Assembly: GCA_022393335.1 (NCBI GenBank)
Contig: JAJEKB010021607.1
Location: forward strand, 418,083-482,082
DNA length: 64,000 nucleotides
Direction: 5' to 3'
Origin: Macrotrachela quadricornifera
Taxonomy: Eukaryota; Rotifera; Eurotatoria; Philodinida; Philodinidae
Shown here: positions 9,488 through 20,538 of the stretch, piece after piece
How the letters are laid out: each line of letters starts with the position of its first letter
Position numbering within the stretch: the stretch's first letter is position 1
Notes under the pieces: generated by a model
Told to the model about the DNA's origin: nothing
Seen by the model: the letters and a program-made list of their open reading frames with translations, nothing else
Databases searched by the model: none
Translations under genes and position numbers: made by a program

Positions 9488-10860
9488 TCATGGATTTGAA
9501 GATGAAAGAATATTTTCTTTATTTGATGATCGAATTCTATTAGATGATATTGATTTAGCTAAATTTGCTTCAAGTCTTGAACGAATTAATTGATAAATAA
9601 GAGTAGATTTAGTTAATGTTGGTGTTAAATCTGATTCATTACGAGAATAATTAAAATCTAATGGTTTTGACTCTTTTGTAAGTGATGCTGAATATCGTCG
9701 AATTATATTAGATTTTCTCAAATTTGAATGTGGAGTTTGACTTCTATTTGTTGTTATTGAAGATTTATCATCTTGTTTGAAAAATTTATCTTAAACAAAT
9801 AAAATAATCTTAATTAATCTAAAAAACAAGAGAGAAAAATCTAACCAATTGTATTTATATGAAGAATCACAGTTGGTCGTTCATTAACGATGGAATTATG
9901 ATGATTGTATGTCGATGATGCAACTGTTTCATGTCTCTATGTTTGAAGAGTTTCAATAGATTTATTTCGAATAGACGATTTCGAAACATGTACAAGAGCT
10001 TTTAAACCTCCGGTAGAAAATCGATTCTTTTCTGTTCGATCAATATTTTCCCATTCTTCAGCAATAATTGTACTTGGTTTTAAAATTTCAAAATTTGGTC
10101 GACTTTTTTGAATTGTTTGATATTTCATAATTAATGTATCATTATCATTTGAAAATGAACTTGTTGTTCTTAATGTTTCATGAAAATGATTTTGACGTTG
10201 ACGTTCTTCTGTTTGACGTATTAAATTTGAAATAATTGGTTTTTGTTGATCAGTCGGTTTTTGATTAAATTTTGGTGAACTAATATTATTTGAATGAGAA
10301 GGAGATTTTCTTGCATTTGGCGAAGATGTTATTGTACGTCTTTGTTCAATATATGGTAATGGACCTTTTCTTTCTAATTCATTATAAATACATTTAAAAC
10401 CTTTTAAAGATTTTAATGGAAAGATTTTTTGTGCATGACGAATTTTTTCAAAATATTCAATTGATAATATTTTTTTAATTAAAATAAATAAATAAAACAA
10501 ACTAAATTAAAGTAAACTTACAAATTGATTCTTGAAGAATAGGTGGAATAACTTGAATAAGTGTATTTGTATTTGTTGTTAATCCTGGATTAACATTTAT
10601 TTCAATTAATCAAACTTTCATATCTTCATCAATCATAAAATCATATCCATGTAAATCAAAACAACCAATACGTCGTTTTAATCTCATTTGAACACTTTCA
10701 ATTACATTTAATATTATACGTTGAATTATTTTCTTTAGAAATTTTTATTTGCAATTAATTTTGAATTCTTAATAAAAACTTACAGGTAAAATATTCAATA
10801 CCCAATTTTTATTCAAGATTTTTATTTGATGCATTATGTTTATTTATATATTCACTAATT
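9488..10860 (-). pseudogene. Tubulin-tyrosine-ligase-like (TTLL) gene, 3' part, with nonsense codons
   Basis: Minus-strand exons encode the C-terminal half of a TTLL enzyme, a family that adds amino acids to tubulin tails. The clearest block (about 10735 down to 10525) reads RIGCFDLHGYDFMIDEDMKV, then an in-frame TGA at 10610-10612, then LIEINVNPGL. In the family that position is Trp (PWLLEVN / VWLIEIN), so TGG has become TGA. A second in-frame stop (TAG) follows LETLQT just below 9937. The frame then runs on through HETVASSTYNHHN, an intron and a final exon that ends at 9488. A further upstream exon relic near 10760-10860 also needs a frame break. The metal- and ATP-binding Glu/Asn (EINVNP) are still readable. 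I found no N-terminal half upstream. It could be called a gene only if both stops were sequencing errors. Confidence 0.75.
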
Positions 10861-10891
10861 ACAGACAAAAGAAATAAATTTTAATTTTCAG

Positions 10892-11450
10892 AATTAAAAA
10901 TACTTGAATTGTTCCATAGTCCATATATCACCTCAAAAATGTACATTGTGGAAGGGAGCACGGTGAGAAGAATCATACGCTTCTCTTACCCATTTTTTAC
11001 ATTAGATCATCATAATTGTCTTATGATATTTCTTTTTTCTTTTTGTGTTAGGTACAACGACACTCTAGCAGCTACATATCTGGAAGTTTTTTCAACAACT
11101 TTGGAGAAAACTGGCAATGTAAGTTATGTGATTAATTGTTTGTCTTTATCAAATTAAATTTTTGTTTTTACCCTTTGCTATTTTATAGCTGCTGCAAATA
11201 ATCTACATGACATAGCAGTAGTTTCAGAAACAATCGTGAAGATTGAACTTGTCGAATCAGCTCAATTTCAAAATCATCTCGATTTTAAAATATAGTAAGT
11301 GTTACGCTCTATTAACTGATAGAAAAAAAAATCTATTGCAGTTATGACGGCAATGAATCGGCAAAACACTTTTACGATCTCGTACAGAAGATTAACAACT
11401 GGCAAGCAAATGCTATGTTTATAAATATGAACTATATTCAAACACCTTAA
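10892..11450 (+). CDS. Partial four-exon gene of unknown family
   Basis: Four short plus-strand exons, 10892-10962, 11052-11118, 11189-11294 and 11342-11450, join in one frame through introns of 89, 70 and 47 bp with strong donors (GTGAG, GTAAG, GTAAG). The product, about 115 aa, includes GSFFNNFGENWQ and DFKIYYDGNESAKHFYDLVQ, and ends at TAA 11448-11450. There is no ATG at the beginning of the first exon, which follows a splice acceptor (TTTTCAG). More exons or a promoter should lie upstream, but that DNA belongs to the TTLL relic on the other strand. It is therefore probably a truncated gene copy. I do not recognise the family. The evidence is the coherent phasing. Confidence 0.45.
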
Positions 11451-12974
11451 GAAATACATTATCTGGTTTATTGACATTATATCTATATTATTTGATTGTC
11501 TTTTCTATGTAGTATTAGTTCAACTCTGATATATATTAAAAACTCTACAAAAAACGATTAGTACAAATTGAAAAAATTCTCTTGTAATTTATCTTTTTTC
11601 ACCTATACTCTGAAAACGAAATACTTATTGAACAGAATTGTTATTCATCTACATGTCTACAACTAGATATAAGAGAGAAATAATAGCACACATATTGTTC
11701 ATAGTTTTAAATACACTTAATATTTGCTTTTTGAAATGCAAATTGAAATTTAGGTTTGAATTGAGTTATCTTGAACACTTCATCCATTTCTTATTGATAT
11801 TCATAGATGTATCCGAATATTTAGAACCTATAAAAAGAAGATTTTTAATAGCCGTTTCATATTATTTCTTAAAATATAGTTCTTGAGTCAAATAACTAAA
11901 CTTGAAATTCTAAATAGAATAAACATGTAACAATTTGTCATTAACAAGAAGCAATCCATATACTACATTTCAAAGTTTGCTTGTGTAGTAATTAAAAGAA
12001 ATCCTATAGATCATTTAGTAAACGACTTGACTACTCGAACAATGAAACTTAATTCACGCTTGTAATCAATTGAAATTGAAATAACAAAATGAAATGAAAA
12101 GCTCATATTTTGCTCTTTATTATATGAATTGAACAATGAACGAAACTAGTTAATCAATACAGCTGTATGTTGTATCTAACCGATATTAATGTAATCAAAT
12201 TTTGGTTAAAATCAGATGAGCCTTGAAAATCATTAAATCTGATATACGCATATAAATAATTAATCAAATAAGTTATATTGATTCATAATTTTCATTAAAA
12301 TTAGCAGCAGCAACATCATTTGTTTTTTAATATATGCGCTAGTATTGTAAGATAATACTAATTATTGTTAATGAGTTCTATTTTAAAAATATCTAGTTTA
12401 AACGAAATACGGAATATTGTAAGAAGAAAAAGCGACATGAATATAAACTACGTATAATATTCAAATATTATTCCTTGATATTTTTATTTAAATGAAAACT
12501 ACATGTGTAAAACAAAGTAGAAAACTATTATTTGTTACATTTCATGGGTATTTTGCCCATCAATAAATTAGATTTTTATTCTTTATACGAAAGAATATTA
12601 CATAAATTTCTTCTGTTTCTTTGAATATAATATTGTTGAATGATGATCAATTGATGTGCCAAAATTATTCTCACTTGCCTTCATCTTTTTCTACAATATA
12701 CAAAAACCTGATTCATCTTCAACTGCTTGTTTGCTAATATTCAAAAAAAGAAATATGTCAAAAAGATCATTTCAGCCTTTCGAGAAACTTGAAAATATCT
12801 TTATTGAAAAAATACAATTATTTAAAACACTTTGCTTTTCAACATTAGAAGGAAGCTCGGTTCGACCGTCTCCAATAACACATTTTATTGAATTTTGTTG
12901 ACTATGGTTTTAATCTCTCAACACATAATTGAAGAAAGACATTTTCGAAAGTCTAAAAGAATTCTCTCATGTAT
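11451..12974. other. No gene recognised
   Basis: AT-rich intergenic DNA. Short open frames occur near 11640 and 12660, but none has a splice context or recognisable motif. Confidence 0.4.
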
Positions 12975-14013
12975 AATTAATCATTTTAGTCAAATAAACA
13001 AACAAGCGTGTTGGTTCATCTTCAGCTAACATTCTGTCACTTCCCATCAAATCAACCTAAATGAACGCTGTTTTTTTGTTCATTAAATTAAGAAAATAAA
13101 TATCTAATTACTCGATCAGCTTTTCTTACTTCTTCAATATAAATAAGTTGTTATTATAATTGTTGTTCGACTTGTTTTTAATATATAAATAAGATGACTC
13201 CATATTGTAATAAAAAGATAAATCGTAAAATAAATGATATAATTCAATACAAACTTTTCTTTAAAAAGTGGATCAACACCAACATTTAGCTCCTCAAGTG
13301 GTAATAGTTTTGATTCTCGAAGTAAAGCACATGCTAATGATACTCGGCGTTGTTGATCATTACTTTACAAAAACAAATAGTTTTTATTATTTTTAAAAAT
13401 TTCTATGTAAAGCTTAATTGAAAAGTTCTTTTTTTACACGTGAAGGTAAATCAAAAAATTCCTCTCGTGATAAAACATTTTTTCTATTCATATTATGAAG
13501 ATGACCAAAATAATGAAGCATTTCAGATATTGAAAAATCTTTATAAAGTGCGATTTTTTGTGGCATAAAAGCAACTGCTTGTCAAGATATTTCACGACCT
13601 CAAGTAACAGACCGTTGACTAAGTACAATAACTTCACCACGATTTAATTGTAAACGACCAACAATACATCTTAAGAAAATTATTTTTTCACATCCAAATG
13701 GAAGGAATAAACCATATCTAACTTCAAATTTATTTTTTCTTATTTACAAAATATGTTTATTTACATAAATCTTGTTGGTACATGAAGCGTAACATCATGT
13801 AATGCTATCATCGATTTCCACCAATAACCATAATTTTTCCATGCACCTTCAACACATACAGCCAGATCTGTTGTTTCATTCTTTAAAAAAAGAATTTTAT
13901 TAAATAATAAATTGAAAAAACAAATAATAATAAATTACATCAGATCGATTTGTAAGTAAAGCTTGATTTCCGGTAATAGTAGTATTTGATAATTGATTTA
14001 TTTCATCTGACAT
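12975..14013 (-). pseudogene. Decayed ABC transporter ATPase (ABCG-like)
   Basis: From an ATG at 14011-14013 the minus strand encodes several exon pieces aligned with the ATPase half of an ABCG/ABCH-type exporter. Every nucleotide-binding motif is damaged. Walker A, normally GPSGCGKTT, reads LPFGCEKII. The signature LSGGQQRRVS reads SNDQQRRVS. Walker B LILDEPTVGVDP reads LPLEELNVGVDP. The H-loop region ITTHYIEEA reads ITTYLYIEEV. Two in-frame TGA codons (near 13580 and 13598) sit where TGG (Trp) would fit, just before the Q-loop (VAFMPQKIALY). A final piece (GSDRMLAEDEPTRLF) is followed by nothing: no transmembrane half is present. The pattern of changes at catalytic residues shows long relaxed selection. 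Confidence 0.85.
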
Positions 14014-14865
14014 GTTTTTTTCGCAGATGAGATTTTATTTTTATCTGACATAAGTTTCAAAAAAGATTATGATGCCAGACTTGCACACAAATAACTAAGA
14101 TCAATCTAAAAAACCAAATTTAATTTTAGTAAATAAATCAATGTTAAACATCATTTTATTCATTTGAGATTTTTCTAAAATAAATTGAATTAATTCGTTT
14201 TATGAGTTATAAAAATTGTTTCTTTCAATCAAGTTCAATATATATTTACTATCTTGAAAGATCAGTTGATTTTTTTTTCTTTGAAATCATTTACATAATT
14301 ATTCATTGGTTCAATTTAATATTCAATAAAATGAATAGTTTCATTTTCTTTTTCATACAACAAATAATAATATAGTCAGTTATCACATAAAGATAAAAAT
14401 ACATTTCACAAACGATTGAAATATGCACTTATGCACTTAGATGGAACTCAAAATAAAAAGCTATAATTTTTAAAAAATAAAGAAAACTCTTGAATTAAAA
14501 TGTTCTTAATTTTCTTTTTCTTTTTTGAAACATAATGAAAGAGTTATCACGAGTTTTTTACAGTTTATTGATAAGATACTATCATTTGTATGAAACATTA
14601 ATAGTGTTATTGTGAAATAAACGTTTACTGTAGCGTCGCCTATCGAGTGGAACTGGGTTTAATGAAAACTAAAATATATAGTTTTAATAAAAAATTGTTT
14701 TATGATATTTTTGTCATATTTTTTTCTCTTCCTTCGCTAGTTCCAGATAGGTGTCGCCACCGGTAGTGCATTCGTCAGTGATTGGCATTTCTAGTTCGCT
14801 TTTTTTCGTCAGATAACCTACTAATAATAAGATGTTATATAAAAGGATTAACAAACAAAAAAACG
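14014..14865. other. Upstream region of the TRMT10C-like gene
   Basis: Part of this flank (about 14255-14370) is similar to 17520-17635, just upstream of the degenerate TRMT10C copy. The stretch from about 14371 to 14822 has no counterpart in that copy. It is bordered by AATAATA on both sides and contains an imperfect inverted pair (GTCGCCTATCGAGTGGAACT near 14635 and its complement near 14740). It may be a small insertion in the promoter region. Confidence 0.45.
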
Positions 14866-16034
14866 ATGTTTATTCGTTATCGTGGATGGACACAGATAGT
14901 AAAAACAAAAACAAAACGTTCAACAGGTATATCTGTTCTTCGATGGACACTTCTTCGTCATGTAACTCAATCACTTGATCAAATAAATGATGAAAATACA
15001 AAGAAAAATATTCTTTGGGAAGAAATGTCTTGGTTAAATCAATATTGGGGTCAACCTGTACCAAAAACTGATATACTTCCAAAATATTGGCAAAGACTTT
15101 TCCTTATTAAATCACTTGATACTAGGCGTGATCTTTATGAGTAAGTTAAATAAAGAAATTCAATGAAATTAAGTTAATTTTTATCTATTTTTATTTGAAG
15201 ATATTTATTTGATGAAGAATACAGAAGAGAATATATACGATTACGATATGAAAAAAGAAAAGAATTAGTTCCTGCTATGTCTGTTTCTACTCAATTACAA
15301 ACTCTTTATCATCAATCAATATTTGGTATATTAGAAATAAAATATAATCCAAAACGTTGGCTTAATCTTTATGCATTAGCTCAAGCTGCTCGATTAGGAG
15401 ATTTTTTTATTATTGATGGAGGTTTTGAATTTGCACATGCTCGACATTCGTATTTTTCATCACTTGTTCAAAGAGTTTTTCGCTGTTTTAAATATATCGA
15501 ACGATTTCATTCACCATCTTATATTATAATAAGTGATCTTTCAAATAATTTTGAAACACATCAACAACCATTACCACATGAACAGTCATTATATTTTCAT
15601 TCAACAAGAGAATTATACATTGATCTATTTGATAAAGATCGTTTTATTTATTTAACACCTGATTCACCAAATGAAATGACTCATTTTGATCATGATGCTA
15701 TTTATATTCTTGGTGGAATTTATGATGATCAAAATAAAGAACCATTAACTTATGAAAAAGCTGTGAGACAAAATATTCGTCATCAAAAATTACCATTAGA
15801 AAAATATCTCACGTTAGTTTTATTTTATAGAAAAATAAAAATTTTTTTTTTATTTTTATTTTTAGTTTTCATTCATCATCAAGTCGTGCATTAGCGTTTC
15901 ATGAAGTTTATAATATATTGTTAACATTAAAACATACAAATAATAATTGGATAGAAGCATTTCGTTATGTTCCAAAAAGAAAACTTGCAAGTCGACTAGA
16001 AGAACAAGAAGATGATGAGGATTATATTGAATAG
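14866..16034 (+). CDS. TRMT10C: TRMT10C-like tRNA (purine-9) methyltransferase / mitochondrial RNase P protein 1
   Basis: Exons 14866-15140, 15201-15812 and 15866-16034 give 351 aa, with introns of 60 and 53 bp. In animals TRMT10C is a mitochondrial SPOUT methyltransferase that methylates purine 9 of tRNAs and, with SDR5C1 and PRORP, forms the protein-only RNase P. The C-terminal SPOUT domain shows the family run: FIYLTPDSPNEM, then FDHDAIYILGGIYD, then RHQKLPLEKYL, then LTLKHTNNNWIEAFRYVPKR. The tail is acidic (EEQEDDEDYIE). The N-terminus is basic and aromatic, compatible with a mitochondrial presequence, though an upstream in-frame exon is possible. The catalytic-domain Asp (YLTPDSPN) is present. 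The cytosolic paralogues TRMT10A/B are the alternative. The PKRK-like end and the spacing favour TRMT10C. Confidence 0.88.
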
Positions 16035-17519
16035 ATTATATCTTATTAATATAGTAATTGTCATAAATCTACCCATACTTGTTCTTTCAACAAAATAAAT
16101 TTGTTGTTTTGTATGATTTCAATTGATTAATTTTAAAAATAAAAACAGATTCCATCATTAGTCATTGGAATTAAGAAATAGATCTATTTAGACTTTTTCT
16201 TCCAAAGAATATGACATAGAAAAAGTTTTGTTTCAAAGAAACTGAAACGATATATCAAGATTCTATGATACAGCATACTGTTGAATAAATCAATATTAAA
16301 TGAAGTCAAGAAAAACTTTATAATCTGTTATTATTTAAATAGAATTATTTATATATTTGAATAATTACTGTGTATCATTCATAATACAAACAAATCTCCA
16401 TATAAAATTAGTTTATTTTATATATCTAATTTTTATAATTAAAAAATATTTCATTTATCTCAAAGACTTTTGAATAATATTCTATAGATAATTTTCAGAC
16501 AATGAATATGTTGGAGACAAAATTAAGGTTTGACTAGAGATAAATTCAAACAACTACATGCTTTATTAAAAGTGAAATAAAATTTAAAAAAAAAGAAAAA
16601 TTGTGTTTCTAGGAGTTGTGCCGAGAAGTAATATGAATGTAGATGTGCGCATTAGAATCTAATAAAAAAACATATTCGAATCAAGTTCAACAACCGTGCA
16701 AACAACTAATAGAGAATTGTATTATTATGAACAGTTAGAAAAATATATTAATTTATTGACATCGAAAGTTTCAAGAAAAGAGTGTAAGAAAACAAATTGT
16801 TTATAATGATATTGTTAAATTTTTGTTATTAATCAAACGTAAGCCATCTAGTTTTTCTGCAAAATTGATTTATTGAATTAAGTATCGTTTTATTTTAATT
16901 AAAATTGTTGGTGTTAATATTGCTTGTTTAGTAAGACAAAAGAATACTCTTTAATAAATAGTTATTTCACTCTAATTTTAATTATTTTAATCGTTTGACG
17001 TCAAAACTGGAATTCCAATTTTGTCCCCAACTTACATATATACATCATTTTATAGCAAGTTAGTTGAAAAATGAAGAATTCCCTCAATTCGTGGTTAAAT
17101 TTTTGTTTTTGTATCAAAAGATCGAAATAAATGCTCTTGTCCGTCAGTCAAAAACAACATGTGTATGAGCATTAACAAAAGACGATTGCCTAAGAACTTT
17201 AGAATGGAAATTAGACATGCATTAACACTATTGTATGGATTGTCTTTCTCTTATTGAACTACATACACTCTAGAGATGAAATGATGTAAACTCTTTTAAG
17301 TTGATAAAAATATGACGATGACGACTTTAACTCAAGAATAAAACATAACGATTACACCTTATTTTATTCACACGTTCTTACTTTGATAAACAGCAGAAAA
17401 ACAAGTTTTTTTTTCTTTTGCGATTCGATTTTTTCAAAAGTTGAAAAAAGAACGAAATAAGTTCAATGAATTGATTTTATGAATCAAATAAATCATTTTG
17501 TTTTCTCAATATCATGCAT
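16035..17519. other. Intergenic; first 350 bp is duplicated at 24.6-26.5 kb
   Basis: The 3' flank of TRMT10C (about 16035-16390) is similar to 24600-24666 joined to 26211-26520. Blocks such as CAACAAAATAAA and ATCTATTTAGAC are shared. From 16400 on I see no gene. Confidence 0.6.
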
Positions 17520-17920
17520 TTACCATTGATCGGAAGATCAGATGATCTTTCTTTTTTTTAAATCATTATCATAAATATTCATTGGTTCAATTCAATGTTC
17601 GATAAAATAAATTGTTTCATTTTATTTATACAAATAGTAAGATGTTACATAAACGAGTTAAGCAAAAAAAGATGCTTCTTCTACATCATGAATGGAATAT
17701 ATAGCTAAAATAAAAACAAAATGTTCAAAAGTTATTTCTGTCCTTCGATGGATACTTCTTCGTCACATAACTTAGTAATTTGATTAAATAAATAGTAAAG
17801 ATACAAAGAAAAATAATATTTGGAAAAAAATAGATTGGTTCAACCAATATTGGGCCGAATCTGTACCAAAATCTTATACAGCTACGAAATATTATCAAAG
17901 ACTTTCCATTAGCTAGCATC
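17520..17920 (+). pseudogene. Degenerate copy of TRMT10C upstream region and first exon
   Basis: From 17638 the sequence follows the first TRMT10C exon (14824-15110). Examples are TCCTTCGATGGATACTTCTTCGTCA against TCTTCGATGGACACTTCTTCGTCA at 14935, and CAATATTGGGCCGAATCTGTACCAAAA against CAATATTGGGGTCAACCTGTACCAAAA. The copy has in-frame stops and small indels, and the region upstream (17520-17635) also aligns with 14255-14370. No exon 2 follows. The 3' end of the copy appears to be at 24.5-26.5 kb. Confidence 0.8.
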
Positions 17921-18144
17921 CATTATGAAATCTTGTAGTTACATTCGAATTGATTATTTTTTCTTAATTTAAAATATTTAAAATTTATCTTTGGTTTCGA
18001 ATTGTTTTCATGACATCAGTCATTTCTCTTAGAGAGAAAGATTAAAACGTCATGCAAAAATAAAAATTAGTATTTCATGACGATTTCTGTATTGCATATT
18101 AGAATTGAAGTATAAAGAGGTATTATTTGACTATTTATTTGGTT

Positions 18145-18425
18145 TCAGATATGATAATCAGCATATCAACACATCGTGAATACAACATATAAGAAAAACA
18201 GAAATCAAATAATATACAATTTTAAGCAAAAAATAAAAAAAGAGGTTTAATAAAAATTATTTTTAAGAACAAGTGCTAGATATCTTCACACATAACCAGC
18301 ATGTCAACCTATCTTGATTATAATATATAAGAAAAGCCAAAATAAAGTAATATACAGTTTTAAATAAAACCAAATAATTTTTTTTAAAGAATTACTGCTA
18401 AATATCTTCAGATATAATCATCATT
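18145..18425. repeat. Imperfect direct repeat, about 2.2 copies of a 120-140 bp unit
   Basis: The blocks AACATATAAGAAAAACAG and TAATATACAATTTTAAG at 18185-18225 recur as AATATATAAGAAAAGCC and TAATATACAGTTTTAAA at 18325-18365. Each is followed by a T-rich stretch and a CTAGATATCTTCA or CTAAATATCTTCA block. Non-coding. Confidence 0.65.
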
Positions 18426-18701
18426 ACTATAGATCTGTACACATGACGACTATCACTACAATCTACTAACAAAACCACTACACCACACATTTTTATCAAT
18501 AACAACGACCATTAAATAACACCATCACCACCGTCTAAAACATCATAAAATTTAATAATTATTGCGTTTTTATATATAGCACGTCTCCAAGAATTTTTCA
18601 AAGAACTGGTGCCTTTCAAACAGTAGCCAACAAAGAAAAAAATGTTATTTTCGGCTTGTAACAACTATTGAACTTGTATCTGTCTCCAAGTATTTAAAAT
18701 G

Positions 18702-19007
18702 TTAGTAAATGTTTACTAGTTTACCGTCATGTTGGTGTGCTGGTTTATGTTGAAGCTTCACTTGCATCATTAAAGTTTGTACATCAAGTTCCAACTGCGC
18801 TATTCGTTGTTGAAATTGTTGATTTTGTGTTCGAAGATGTGTATTGTCGTTTCGAAGTTGATTTATTCGTGTCTGTAAATTTTGATTAGTGGTAGTAAGT
18901 TGATTTATTTGTGTCTGTAAATTTTGATTGGTAGTAGTAAGTTGATTTATTGTTATTTGTTGGAATGCAGATAGAGGTGGTGCAGGTCGAACACCTCTTA
19001 ATATGTT
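18702..19007 (-). CDS. Last exon of a coiled-coil protein
   Basis: A 306-bp open exon follows a splice acceptor (TGTATTTAG at 19008) and ends at TAA 18702-18704. It encodes 101 aa. Residues 1-17 are NILRGVRPAPPLSAFQQ. The next 65 are a Gln/Asn-rich heptad coiled coil with the internal repeat INQLTTTNQNLQT occurring twice and a third degenerate copy. The tail is polar. The exon has no ATG, so an upstream exon is required. The best candidate I see is 23608-23661, which is in matching phase but 4.6 kb away across repeats. Function unknown. The internal 36-bp duplication means the coiled coil grew by repeat expansion. Confidence 0.5.
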   Translation of the reverse strand, partial: NILRGVRPAPPLSAFQQITINQLTTTNQNLQTQINQLTTTNQNLQTRINQLRNDNTHLRTQNQQFQQRIAQLELDVQTLMMQVKLQHKPAHQHDGKLVNIY

Positions 19008-19590
19008 CTAAATACAGGAAAAATTGTAGTTTTCATATATGAAAATTAAGGTACTGTGCGAAACGTATTATGTTAAAAAAAAGTGTTTTTCTAATTTATA
19101 TAGTTTTTTTCTGTTTAGTTTCTAATCAAGGGAAAACCGATACACTTCTGTACTGCTTCATGCTTTAGAAGTACAGAAGAATCCTTTTTTCCTTGATTTT
19201 TATACATGCAAAACTATTTTTAGGATATATTCATATACTGTGTTGACACGTTTGAAGAAGGGAATGCCTCATAATCACAAAATATTTCCATTATTTCATT
19301 ATTCTCTCAAAACTGATATTTAGATATAAGTGAATGAATTATATCAATTCATTCCGTGATGTATAGTAATGTGCTCAACGTTGAATAGAAATAATTGCCT
19401 AAAACTAACTGAAATAGAAAATTTGCATAGTTATATTTTTATTTTAGCTCTCCTTTCTATTAGATTTTCACAAACTGGGACGAATATAGAACGATTACAA
19501 TTATAATATTCACCATGTTTCAATATTGATTAAAATGAAAAACAACCGTAAAGTTTATGTATTGATTATAAAAACAGGTTATGATCTATA

Positions 19591-20538
19591 AAGGATGGCC
19601 CAGAAAGCCTGACCCGATTTGTATAACCAATTTTTTTAATATTAAAACACATACTTAAAAAACTGTTTCTGTGATAAAAAGATGCAGTAAAAGACGCTCT
19701 ACAAAACAGACTAGGACTGATCTTCTCTAACTCATATAGTAAGCAAGTTATAGGCTTAGAAATGTGCTTCATAAAGAAGAAAAATGGACGGTAAACACAG
19801 TTTCGGTATTTTCGCTTGAACTCATGTTTCTTAGGTCTCCTAAAACATATTCTTTTTTTCATAGCAGTGTCAAATAAATTTTGTACAAAATCCTACCTAA
19901 ACGTTAATTTTAGATCGTTAACCAAGGCAACTGAGGAATTTATACACCACGTGAAAAAAAATGAAAACTTTGTAAATTCAGTATTTTTTTCGACTTAAAC
20001 GTTTGTTTTCCTATTATTTCTGTGAAAAAACATAGTAAGAGTGAGAACTTAGTTTGTGTTTGGTACTTTCGAGTGCACTCTTTCTTCTAGTCCATAAAAT
20101 ATTTTTTAGAGTGCACGGTGCGCTCGAAAATGAAGTTATAAAAAAAATCGGGAATAACCGTTTTCAAGAATGTGCCGAAGCAAGGAACAAAAAAAGGTAG
20201 TCAATGTTTGGTTTTGCAGTTAGGTTAAGAAGGGCAATCACTTCTGATATTAACAAAACAAACCCGATCAAAAAATCTTTTGTTTTGATCGAGTTGCGGG
20301 ACTTCCACTGAACGCATTACTAGACGAAAAGAAGTCCACGGTTAGTTTTTCTTTTTTATGAAGCACATTTCTAAGCTTATAATTTTCTTACTATATGAAT
20401 TAGAGAAGATCAGTCCTAGCCTGTTTTTTAGATCGTCTTTTACTGCATCTTTTTATCACAGAAATAGTTTTTTAAGTATGTGTTTTAATATTAAAAAAAT
20501 TGGTTATACAAATCGGGTCAGGACTTCTGAACACCTTT
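19591..20538. mobile_element. Foldback element with about 190-bp inverted arms, TA-flanked
   Basis: The left arm (19591-19785) and right arm (20345-20538) are inverted copies. Both contain the terminal-proximal TGACCCGATTTGTATAACCA and ATATTAAAACACATACTTAA or complements. The ends read AAGGATGGCCCAGAAAG and AAAGGTGTTCAGAAG (complement), each next to TA. This looks like a mariner/Tc1-type insertion without a transposase. The middle holds no intact gene. Short open frames on both arms are the same sequence read from both strands and are not genes. Confidence 0.75.

Noticed and set aside
19566..19862. Minus-strand frame matching a plus-strand frame at 20358-20558
   Set aside because: The two proteins look alike only because the arms of the foldback element are inverted copies.
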